Source: Acidisarcina sp.
GTDB lineage: Bacteria; Acidobacteriota; Blastocatellia; Pyrinomonadales; Pyrinomonadaceae
Direction: 5' to 3'
NCBI GenBank assembly: GCA_021155145.1
Contig: JAJNPX010000351.1
Coordinates: 1-5,976 of the forward strand
Length of the DNA stretch: 5,976 nt
Position 1 is the stretch's first letter, and each line of letters starts with the position of its first letter. Below, one piece after another: positions 1-5,976 of the stretch. Under the pieces are notes generated by a model, which saw only the letters and a program-made list of their open reading frames with translations, ran no database searches and was not told where the DNA came from. The position numbers were made by a program, and so were the translations under genes.

Positions 1-813
1 CTCGAAGTCGGGCATGAAATTGGCGTCGAGATCGCCCTGAATGAATCTCTCGACCGTGTTCGAGAGAACGCCGAATGTGAGCATATTCGACAGCATCAGG
101 CAAAATAGCGCCGATACGAAGAGAAAGATGCCGCCCATCGACGCAGCGGACTGGCCGACCGTGAAAAAGGCGAACATCGCCGCGCCAAAAAAGAGACTAA
201 CCTTGAATCTGAAGGGATGAGCAAAGGCCGCCGCGAGATCGGAGAATCCGAAGTTCCGATCGGAGGGCATGCTACTTTTCGCGACGCGGCCTATCGCTTT
301 CGCCTCCTGGACCGAGCTGCATAACGACCCGCACATCGGGCAGATCCTGACCGAGCCGCCATACGATCTTGGGCACGTCTTGCAAAAACCGCTCAGGCAG
401 CTTTGGCAAAGATATACGGACGCAAGCTCCGGGTGCCGGGCGCAGTGATCCGGATCGACCGGGCGCGCAGACGCAGCGGGCGTCTCGGTCAGGGCCTCGG
501 GGACCGTCTCTATAGCAATATCGGCGAGTATCTTCGGATGAGGAGCGTCGGGAACCGGTGGGATCGCGGCCCGCTCGGGAGCCGTCGTCGTCACAACGAC
601 CGGCATCGGCTCGCCGCGTTCTTTAGCGTTAAAAAATGGTATGAGGGACGGGACCCGTCGGGCTTCGACCCAGCGCAGGTTTCCCTTTCGGACCTTATCG
701 GTCGGCAGAAGCGATCCGCCGTCGATCCAATCCGGCAATTCAGAAAAAACCGCCTCATAGACGGTGCCGTTGACTTCTACATTCCAGATCTCTGCCGGGT
801 TCGTTTCGGGCAT
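1..813 (-). CDS. GYF_2-like / zinc-finger membrane protein (partial, C-terminus off window)
   Basis: This reading frame is open from the ATG at 813 to base 1 (271 codons), so the stop lies outside the window. Residues about 9-61 (IWNVEVNGTVYEA...WIDGGSLLPTDKVRKGNLRWVEARRVPSL) resemble the small GYF_2/DUF4339-type interaction domain, with the conserved 'G-L-P-D-V...W-A-VP-L' spacing. A Pro/Thr/Ala-rich linker (about 70-120) follows. Next comes a Cys-rich module with C124, H127, C136, C139, C144, C147, C158, C161 and C165, arranged as CxxH, CxxC, CxxC and CxxC, like a B-box or zinc-ribbon fold that could hold two zinc ions. Two hydrophobic segments (about 203-219 and 226-250) predict membrane anchoring with the zinc module probably cytoplasmic. 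It starts 17 bases after the HD-GYP stop on the same strand, so it is probably the second gene of that operon. The start is supported by the GYF-like domain beginning at once after it; no Shine-Dalgarno is evident. Exact function is unknown. A role in protein-protein contacts at the membrane is inferred from domain type only. Confidence 0.85.
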   Translation of the reverse strand, partial: MPETNPAEIWNVEVNGTVYEAVFSELPDWIDGGSLLPTDKVRKGNLRWVEARRVPSLIPFFNAKERGEPMPVVVTTTAPERAAIPPVPDAPHPKILADIAIETVPEALTETPAASARPVDPDHCARHPELASVYLCQSCLSGFCKTCPRSYGGSVRICPMCGSLCSSVQEAKAIGRVAKSSMPSDRNFGFSDLAAAFAHPFRFKVSLFFGAAMFAFFTVGQSAASMGGIFLFVSALFCLMLSNMLTFGVLSNTVERFIQGDLDANFMPDFE

Positions 814-830
814 ACCTAGAGTGGGGGAGA

Positions 831-2660
831 TCAGGCGGCGCTTAGCTGCGCCGGCCCCGCATCATCGAGAAGCTCCTGGCGTTTTGCCTGGGCCTCCTTG
901 TTCTCATTCATGAATTTGACCACTCCACGGCCGATCTCGCCGCTCTCACAGCCTCGAACCAGCGCCGCGACGACGCGTGCGTCGTAACGTGTACCGACAA
1001 AGCTCTGAATGCGTTCGATCGCCTCGGGAAGCAGCATTCCTTTTGAATAGGGGCGGTCGATCGTCATTGCGTCGAACGTATCCGCGACCGAGACGATCTT
1101 TGCCTGGAGCGGTATCTGATCGCCGGTCAGGCCCTGCGGATAGCCCTGTCCGTTCACCATCTCGTGGTGCATATACATTCCGGGGAGGAATTCTTTCATT
1201 GCGGGGATCTGAGACATTATCTTGTAACCCTTCTGCGGATGGGTCTTCATTATCTCAAATTCTTCGGTGGTGAGGGCGGCGGGCTTCTTTAGGATATTGT
1301 CGTCAATGGCGATCTTGCCGACGTCATGGAGAAGCGCGCTGATCCTGAGGGTCTCAAGTTCTGCTTCCGGCAGGCCGAGCTGGCGGCCGATCGCGACCGA
1401 GATGCGAGCGACTCGCTCAGAATGGCCGCGGGTGTACTTGTCTTTTCCGTCGATCGCGGCCGAGAGTGCCTTGACCGTGCCGACAAATAGTTCACGGTTC
1501 TCTCGGGCTGCCTTGGCGAGTTCGGCGATGTGTTCTTCGAGCTCGTCGGCCATCGTGTTGAACGAGGCGCCGAGGGTCCCGATCTCGGTGATGTTCCGCG
1601 AATCGACGCGGGTCGAAAGGTCGCCGCCGGCGATCCTTTGGGCTGCGGACGATAAGGAATGGATCGGATTGGTAAGCAGGCGTGCCGCGATTATACCGAC
1701 GATCAGGGCGATCAGGGCAAAGGCGATGCTTATCATCCAGGTCTGCCAACGCATCTCGCCTACCGACGCAAGAGCACGGCTTTCGTCCTGCATAGTGATC
1801 ACGCCGAGGCTCATATTCTTGCCCAGCTGAGCCGTCGAATATGCCCCGATCATATCGTGAGTATTACCCTTGTATTCGGCCACGAACGGTACGAGGCCCG
1901 ACTGGACCTGGCTATTGGATTGACGCCATTCGTCGACGATCTTCAGATCGTTGAGCTGCTGTTTGCGGTCGACGAGGGCCGTGTCCGGATGAAAGAACGC
2001 GGTCCCGTTCTGGTCCACAACAAAAACTATCGGCAGGCCTGCTTTCCAAAGGTCGTCCTCGCTGGTCGGGTTGGTCCCTACGACGCTGCGGGAAATATCC
2101 TTGAGAGAGACGATGGCGATCACGGACGCCACGGTCCGGTTGTCGATCGAGACCTGCGACGCCATGGTCAGCGCATATTCGCCGCTGGTGGATAGTTTTA
2201 CCGGCTGACCGATGAGAAGTTCCTGGGTCGTCAGTTTGCCGTTGGTATCGCTGATGATGGTCTCGTACTCGCCATTTGCGAAAACGCCGGGCCGAAAAAG
2301 CGATAGCGACTCGGAATCCACCGGCTTCAGATAGAGGGCATAGAGATTCGGATTATCGCGAAGTATTTTGCCAAGGTGGCGTTCCGTCTCCGCGGTGGAC
2401 AGGATCGCGGTGTTGTGGGCGAGTTCGAGAGAGTCGGAAATGCTCATGACGAGGTCGCCATATCGCTGTGCGAACATCTCGATCTGGCGGGCCTTTTCCT
2501 GCACCAACTGGATCTGGTAGCGGTTCTCGACCGAGCGCAGTTCTTCGCCGCTTCGCCCCGAGAGCAGCCATCCCGTAAGCAATAGCGGAACCAGGCCCAC
2601 GAGCAGGAGCGTAATTATGACAAAGTATATTAGACTGACCTTGGTCTTTTTTTGCGGCAT
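831..2660 (-). CDS. Membrane sensor HD-GYP domain cyclic dinucleotide phosphodiesterase (TM-sensor-TM-HAMP-HD-GYP)
   Basis: Residue numbers here count from the TTG at 2666 (611 codons); subtract 2 for the preferred ATG at 2660. Order: TM1 about 11-35, extracytoplasmic sensor about 37-306 (probably a double CACHE-type domain, by length and position), TM2 about 307-331, HAMP about 331-383, and HD-GYP about 390-575. The catalytic set looks complete: H415 (RGHSERV), H447-D448-VGK, H476, H500-H501-E-MVNGQGYP with GYP at 508-510, and VAD529-TFDAMT-RPY. Enzymes of this family hydrolyse c-di-GMP, and some hydrolyse 3'3'-cGAMP, at a two- or three-metal centre; the substrate cannot be told from the sequence. 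The common Asp of HHExxDGxGYP is Asn here, a variant I believe is tolerated in the family. The protein should sense a ligand outside the cytoplasmic membrane and pass the signal through HAMP to the cytoplasmic enzyme. A stop lies in frame upstream near 2717. ATG is preferred over TTG because neither has a Shine-Dalgarno. It heads a likely operon with the zinc-finger membrane protein. Confidence 0.95.
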   Translation of the reverse strand: MPQKKTKVSLIYFVIITLLLVGLVPLLLTGWLLSGRSGEELRSVENRYQIQLVQEKARQIEMFAQRYGDLVMSISDSLELAHNTAILSTAETERHLGKILRDNPNLYALYLKPVDSESLSLFRPGVFANGEYETIISDTNGKLTTQELLIGQPVKLSTSGEYALTMASQVSIDNRTVASVIAIVSLKDISRSVVGTNPTSEDDLWKAGLPIVFVVDQNGTAFFHPDTALVDRKQQLNDLKIVDEWRQSNSQVQSGLVPFVAEYKGNTHDMIGAYSTAQLGKNMSLGVITMQDESRALASVGEMRWQTWMISIAFALIALIVGIIAARLLTNPIHSLSSAAQRIAGGDLSTRVDSRNITEIGTLGASFNTMADELEEHIAELAKAARENRELFVGTVKALSAAIDGKDKYTRGHSERVARISVAIGRQLGLPEAELETLRISALLHDVGKIAIDDNILKKPAALTTEEFEIMKTHPQKGYKIMSQIPAMKEFLPGMYMHHEMVNGQGYPQGLTGDQIPLQAKIVSVADTFDAMTIDRPYSKGMLLPEAIERIQSFVGTRYDARVVAALVRGCESGEIGRGVVKFMNENKEAQAKRQELLDDAGPAQLSAA

Positions 2661-2694
2661 TGGCAAAGGCAGGGTGAGGAAGCGTGCCGCTATT

Positions 2695-2724
2695 ATTGTA
2701 TTGTAAATGACGCCTCGTGGTCAA
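2695..2724 (-). promoter_or_regulatory. Predicted sigma70-type promoter for the HD-GYP gene
   Basis: Read on the minus strand, TTGACC (2724-2719) is separated by 18 bases from TACAAT (2700-2695), giving five of six matches to each of the -35 and -10 consensus boxes. Transcription would start near 2688, leaving a leader of about 22-28 bases before the TTG/ATG start codons. The leader shows no purine-rich Shine-Dalgarno. The promoter would drive the HD-GYP gene and probably the gene after it. Confidence 0.6.
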
Positions 2725-2728
2725 CGAG
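2714..2728. repeat. Short inverted repeat over the minus-strand -35 box
   Basis: CTCGT (2714-2718) and ACGAG (2724-2728) form a perfect 5-base inverted repeat around a 5-base centre. The centre and one arm base coincide with the predicted -35 hexamer of the HD-GYP promoter. It could be a regulator site. On the plus strand it is followed by TTTT, but a 5-bp stem is too weak to call a terminator. It may also be chance. Confidence 0.3.
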
Positions 2729-2734
2729 TTTTAA

Positions 2735-2742
2735 CGCTAGCG
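2735..2742. other. 8-bp palindrome CGCTAGCG in the divergent intergenic region
   Basis: A perfect 8-base palindrome lies just upstream (for the minus strand) of the -35 box and about 90 bases upstream of the plus-strand -10 box. The position would suit an activator or shared regulator of both genes, but a palindrome of this length is not rare by chance. Nothing else was recognised in 2743-2820, which is AT-richer than the genes on either side. Confidence 0.2.
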
Positions 2743-2832
2743 ATCCGGGCGAAAATATTAATGTGGATTCTCAGTATCTTGCATCTAAACCGCTTGAAAC
2801 AGTGGCCAAATACCAACTCTGGGGTTTTTAGC

Positions 2833-2838
2833 TATAAT
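2833..2838 (+). promoter_or_regulatory. Perfect TATAAT -10 box just upstream of the kinase start
   Basis: TATAAT lies 11 bases before the ATG at 2850. With the usual 6-8 base spacing, transcription would begin around 2845-2847, so the mRNA would have a leader of only a few bases or none. No good -35 hexamer is found 16-18 bases upstream (sequence around 2809-2816 is AATACCAA). TTGAAA at 2794-2799 is too far away (33-base spacer). The promoter may therefore depend on an activator or a different sigma factor. Confidence 0.5.
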
Positions 2839-2849
2839 TTGTTCGTTTG

Positions 2850-5800
2850 ATGTCACCCGAACGCTGGAAGCAGATAGAAGACATTTTTCAGGCCGCTGCC
2901 GAGATGCCGGCCGCGGAGAGGCACGCCTTCGTCAGCGAGCGCGCGAACGGTGATACCGCGCTTGCGGCGGAGGTCGCGAAACTTCTGTCAAGTCTGGACG
3001 ATGCGGAGGAGTTCATCGAATCTCCGGTCTGGACCGACAGCAATTTCCTGAATACATCCGCGAAAAAGGAGATCTCGAATTCGCTGGATAGCGAAAAAGA
3101 GGGAAAAGACGATTTCCTTGGTCAACGCGTCGGGGCATTTCGCCTTACGCGGCAGATCGGCCGCGGCGGGATGGGCGCCGTATATCAGGCCGAGCGGGCC
3201 GATGGCGAGTTCCAGCAGACGGTGGCGGTCAAGCTGATAAAACGCGGGATGGATACGGATTTTATCGTTCGCCGGTTCCGCCACGAACGGCAGATCCTCG
3301 CCTCGTTCGAGCACCCTTTCATTGCCCGCCTCCTCGACGGCGGCACGACGGCCGACGGCGTCCCATACTTCGTGATGGAGTATATCGAGGGCGAGACCTT
3401 TTACAACTATTGCGATGCCAAGAAACTCGGGCTTCGCGAGCGTCTTAAACTTTTTCAAAAGGTGTGCTCGGCGATCGAATATGCCCACGAACGCCATATC
3501 ATCCATCGCGATATAAAGCCCAGCAACATCCTGATCAATAAGAGCGGTGCTCCCAAACTTCTGGATTTCGGCATCGCAAAGATACTCGATCCGGACCTAA
3601 TCCACGAATCGCTGAACCCCACAGGCTCGATGCTGCGGATGATGACGCCCGATTACGCGAGCCCGGAACAGGTTCGCGGACGCGACGTCACACCCGTGAG
3701 CGACATCTATTCCCTCGGCGTGCTGCTCTATGAACTCGTGACCGGGCACCGTCCCTATAACTTCTCGGGCCGGGCGCTCCACGAGGTAACACGTGTCGTG
3801 TGCGAAGAGATGCCGAGACAGCCGAGCGAGATAATCGGCGTCGTCGAAAACCTGCTGCCTCACTACCGCGGCGATGAGAATGCGTCACTCGAAGTACGGG
3901 ACACCGGCCGTGAGGGGCTCGTCGGCGAGCTCGTTCGAGGGTTGGACGACATCATAATGCGTGCCCTTGCTAAGGAGCCGGAGCGGCGATATCCGGACGT
4001 TCGCTCGTTTTCGCAGGACATCACGCGATTTCTCTCGGGCAACCGCGTCGAGGCTCCCAGGTACCGATCGCCGGCCGGCGAGAGCCCGCTCAGGCCGCCG
4101 AGCACTTCCGAGCAAGGAAAGGCGATCGCGGTCCTGCCGTTCAAGTTCCTTAATCTTGGGGCCGGAGAGGACACCGACGACCGGTTTCTCGGGCTCGGCC
4201 TCGCCGATGCGTTGATCACCCGCCTGAGCAAGATACGAAAATTTCTCGTACGGCCGACGAATTCTATCCTCGCCCTCGGCGATGCCCTGTCCGATCCGAT
4301 CAGCGCGGGCAAGGCCCTGAACGTCGATCTTATAATCGACGGCAATATCAAGAAGGCGAACGATCGGCTGCGGGTCACGATCCAGCTTCTCAACGTGAAT
4401 GATAACGCGGCGATCTGGGCGACATCGATCGATGAAAAGCTGTCTGACGTCCTCACACTGGAAGATACGCTTTCAAACAAAGTGATCGAGGCTCTTCTGC
4501 CGCAGTTGACCGGAAGCGAGCTGGCCGAATTTGGCAGACGCGGTACCGACGTGCCCGAAGCTTTCGAGCAATACCTCCGCGGCAGGTACTATTTCAACTC
4601 GTTCACGGAAGAGGGCCTGGCCAAGGCGTTCGTGGCATTTCATTCGGCGATAACGGCCGATCCGAACTATGCACTTGCCTATTGCGGGCTGGCCGATTAC
4701 TACAACTGGCTGGGGATAATCGGCGTACTGGCCCCTCAAGAGTGTTTTCTGCCCGCGATCGAGGCGGCCAGAAAGGCCGTCGAGCTCGATGGCGAACTGT
4801 CAGAGGCCCACGCGACACTCGGGTTCTCGCTTCATGCCGGCAACTACGACTGGTCGGGTGCCGAACGGCATCTCAGACGGGCGATCGAGCTCAACCCGGG
4901 TAACGGGCAGGCCTTCGTCTGGTACTCGATCGTGCTCTTTACCGAAGGGCGGTTCGACGAGGGGCTCGAGTTTGCCCGCCGCGGCCTCGATCTCGACCCG
5001 CTGACGCCATTCAATCACCACAATATCGGCTGGGGTCTGTATTTTGCCCGGCGTTATGACGAAGCCGCACGGCAGTATCAAAGCGTGATCGACAATTTTC
5101 CGGAGTATAGTTTCGGGCATCTCGGTTTGAGCAAGGTGAACCGGCGGCTTGGAAGAACCCGTGAGGCGCTCGAACAGGTCCGCCGCGGAGACGAGCTGAT
5201 GGGCGGGAGCCTTTTTTCCCGCCTTGCCGAGGCGGAAACGCTCGCGGCCGACGGCCAGGCGGAGGCGGCACGCGAAAAGCTCGCCGCCCTCATCGAGCTT
5301 TCGGCCAGCCGCTACGTCTCGCCGTATCAGATCGCGCTCGTCTATTGTGCTCTTGGCGATCGGGAAAGCGCCATCGGGTATCTGCAGCAGGCGGCGGAGA
5401 TGAAGGAAGCATGGCTAAACTGGATGGGTGTCGACCCCGCGTTCGACCCGCTTCGCGGCGATCCGAGATTCGAACAGATCTTTGAGGATACCGGCTATCG
5501 GCCGTTGTTCAACGCGTATTCCAAGAGTTCGACGGACATTCTGCGTGAAACGATAACCGATCCTGACAGCGTGGGCCGTCCGGGACGGGTCCATGACCTC
5601 ACCACGCTGATGATCGAGGACGGGCATCAGACGCTCGAAGGCGCGGATGCCTCCGGCCGCGGCTGGACGTGGAGGTCGTATGCCGCGGCAGCTGTTGTGA
5701 TAGCAGGCCTGATCGGTGCCGGCGTTTTCGGCGTTTCCAGGCTGCGCTCGGACGCGGTCGCTACTCGTCCGGTCCTTCGGCCCGTCGGTTTTCAGAACGC

Positions 5801-5976
5801 AGCGGTCGTCATCCTCCCGCTTGCATCGAGCGATGAGGCTGATGAGAATCTTGGCGTCGGTTTCTCGGACGCTCTCACGCAGAAGCTCGGCAACCTTAAG
5901 AACCTCAGCGTTATCTCCGCTAACAGCGGCAGGTTCATGCGCGACGAGCCGCCGGCGAAGATCGCCGAGGAATTGG
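2850..5976 (+). CDS. Transmembrane Ser/Thr protein kinase with TolB/FlgO-like domains and TPR array (partial, C-terminus off window)
   Basis: The frame is open for 1042 codons to the window edge. Residues 1-60 (MSPERWKQIEDIF...) are the N-terminal region typical of acidobacterial kinases. The kinase domain (about 98-394) has every key residue: GRGGMG loop 104-109, K128 in VAVK, E146 of helix C, H219-R220-D221 with K223 and N226, D239-F240-G241, the ASPE motif 270-273, D285 and R380. It should be an active RD-type kinase; T258, S260 and T266 are candidate activation-loop phosphosites. Residues about 425-550 (AIAVLPF...LGLGLADALITRLS...LIIDGNIKK...AAIWATSID) form a TolB/FlgO-like domain. TPR-type repeats span about 571-883, ending in the common DPAFDPLRGDPRF tail. 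One TM helix lies at about 944-962. A second TolB/FlgO-like domain begins at about 984 (AVVILPL...LGVGFSDALTQKLG) and is cut by the edge. The start is nearly fixed: an in-frame TAA at 2835-2837 leaves only TTG 2847 or ATG 2850, and the ATG gives the family N-terminus. Substrates and signal are unknown. Confidence 0.95.
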   Translation, partial: MSPERWKQIEDIFQAAAEMPAAERHAFVSERANGDTALAAEVAKLLSSLDDAEEFIESPVWTDSNFLNTSAKKEISNSLDSEKEGKDDFLGQRVGAFRLTRQIGRGGMGAVYQAERADGEFQQTVAVKLIKRGMDTDFIVRRFRHERQILASFEHPFIARLLDGGTTADGVPYFVMEYIEGETFYNYCDAKKLGLRERLKLFQKVCSAIEYAHERHIIHRDIKPSNILINKSGAPKLLDFGIAKILDPDLIHESLNPTGSMLRMMTPDYASPEQVRGRDVTPVSDIYSLGVLLYELVTGHRPYNFSGRALHEVTRVVCEEMPRQPSEIIGVVENLLPHYRGDENASLEVRDTGREGLVGELVRGLDDIIMRALAKEPERRYPDVRSFSQDITRFLSGNRVEAPRYRSPAGESPLRPPSTSEQGKAIAVLPFKFLNLGAGEDTDDRFLGLGLADALITRLSKIRKFLVRPTNSILALGDALSDPISAGKALNVDLIIDGNIKKANDRLRVTIQLLNVNDNAAIWATSIDEKLSDVLTLEDTLSNKVIEALLPQLTGSELAEFGRRGTDVPEAFEQYLRGRYYFNSFTEEGLAKAFVAFHSAITADPNYALAYCGLADYYNWLGIIGVLAPQECFLPAIEAARKAVELDGELSEAHATLGFSLHAGNYDWSGAERHLRRAIELNPGNGQAFVWYSIVLFTEGRFDEGLEFARRGLDLDPLTPFNHHNIGWGLYFARRYDEAARQYQSVIDNFPEYSFGHLGLSKVNRRLGRTREALEQVRRGDELMGGSLFSRLAEAETLAADGQAEAAREKLAALIELSASRYVSPYQIALVYCALGDRESAIGYLQQAAEMKEAWLNWMGVDPAFDPLRGDPRFEQIFEDTGYRPLFNAYSKSSTDILRETITDPDSVGRPGRVHDLTTLMIEDGHQTLEGADASGRGWTWRSYAAAAVVIAGLIGAGVFGVSRLRSDAVATRPVLRPVGFQNAAVVILPLASSDEADENLGVGFSDALTQKLGNLKNLSVISANSGRFMRDEPPAKIAEEL

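Noticed and set aside
403..819. Plus-strand open frame of 138 codons
   Set aside because: It lies antisense to the GYF-like/zinc-finger gene, has an Arg-rich low-complexity composition and no recognisable domain. The minus-strand frame has clear domains and stays open to the window edge.
2664..2666. TTG as start codon of the HD-GYP gene
   Set aside because: It is in frame and possible, but an ATG follows two codons later and neither has a Shine-Dalgarno, so the ATG at 2660 was preferred. The difference is two residues.
2353..2724. Minus-strand open frame of 123 codons overlapping the HD-GYP start
   Set aside because: It is an alternative frame inside the N-terminus of the HD-GYP gene, with no domain, and its start lies upstream of the predicted transcription start.
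2714..2732. Possible rho-independent terminator (hairpin followed by TTTT) on the plus strand
   Set aside because: The stem is only 5 bp and no plus-strand gene ends before it; the position fits a promoter element better.
2794..2799. TTGAAA as a -35 box for the kinase
   Set aside because: The spacer to TATAAT at 2833 would be 33 bases, far beyond the workable 16-19.
2988..3506. Minus-strand open frame of 172 codons
   Set aside because: It is antisense to the kinase N-lobe, whose motifs are unambiguous. Long antisense frames are expected in GC-rich coding DNA.
3863..4480. Minus-strand open frame of 205 codons
   Set aside because: It is antisense to the kinase C-lobe and first TolB-like domain, is Ser/Arg-rich and shows no domain.

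Overview
The window carries three genes and one divergent control region. It suggests a moderately GC-rich member of Acidobacteriota, most likely the Blastocatellia/Pyrinomonadaceae side. The main reason is the large Ser/Thr kinase that opens with MSPERWKQIEDIF, a start typical of the expanded acidobacterial kinase family. The GYF-like/zinc-finger/membrane protein and the HD-GYP enzyme fit the same lineage. The assignment is inferred from protein style, not from a marker gene.

Layout. Positions 1-813 (minus strand) hold the N-terminal 271 codons of a membrane protein with a GYF_2-like domain, a cysteine-rich zinc-binding module and at least two transmembrane segments; its C-terminus lies beyond base 1. 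After a 17-base gap, 831-2660 (minus strand) is a complete sensor-type HD-GYP cyclic dinucleotide phosphodiesterase: TM, extracytoplasmic sensor, TM, HAMP, HD-GYP. Bases 2661-2849 are a divergent intergenic region with a good sigma70-type promoter for the minus-strand pair and a perfect TATAAT box just before the plus-strand gene. From 2850 to the window edge runs the first 1042 codons of a plus-strand Ser/Thr kinase: N-terminal family region, kinase domain, TolB/FlgO-like domain, TPR array, one TM helix, and the beginning of a second TolB/FlgO-like domain.

How they may work together. The minus-strand pair looks like an operon: the HD-GYP enzyme turns an extracytoplasmic signal into a change in cyclic dinucleotide level, and its partner is a membrane-bound protein-interaction or zinc-binding factor. 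The kinase is transcribed away from them from the shared 189-base region. Its catalytic domain and first TolB-TPR block are predicted cytoplasmic, and the second TolB block is predicted on the far side of the membrane. Co-regulation of the two signalling branches is possible but only inferred. No mobile element, CRISPR array, tRNA or rRNA was seen. Apart from the 189-base divergent region and the 17-base gap, the window is coding.
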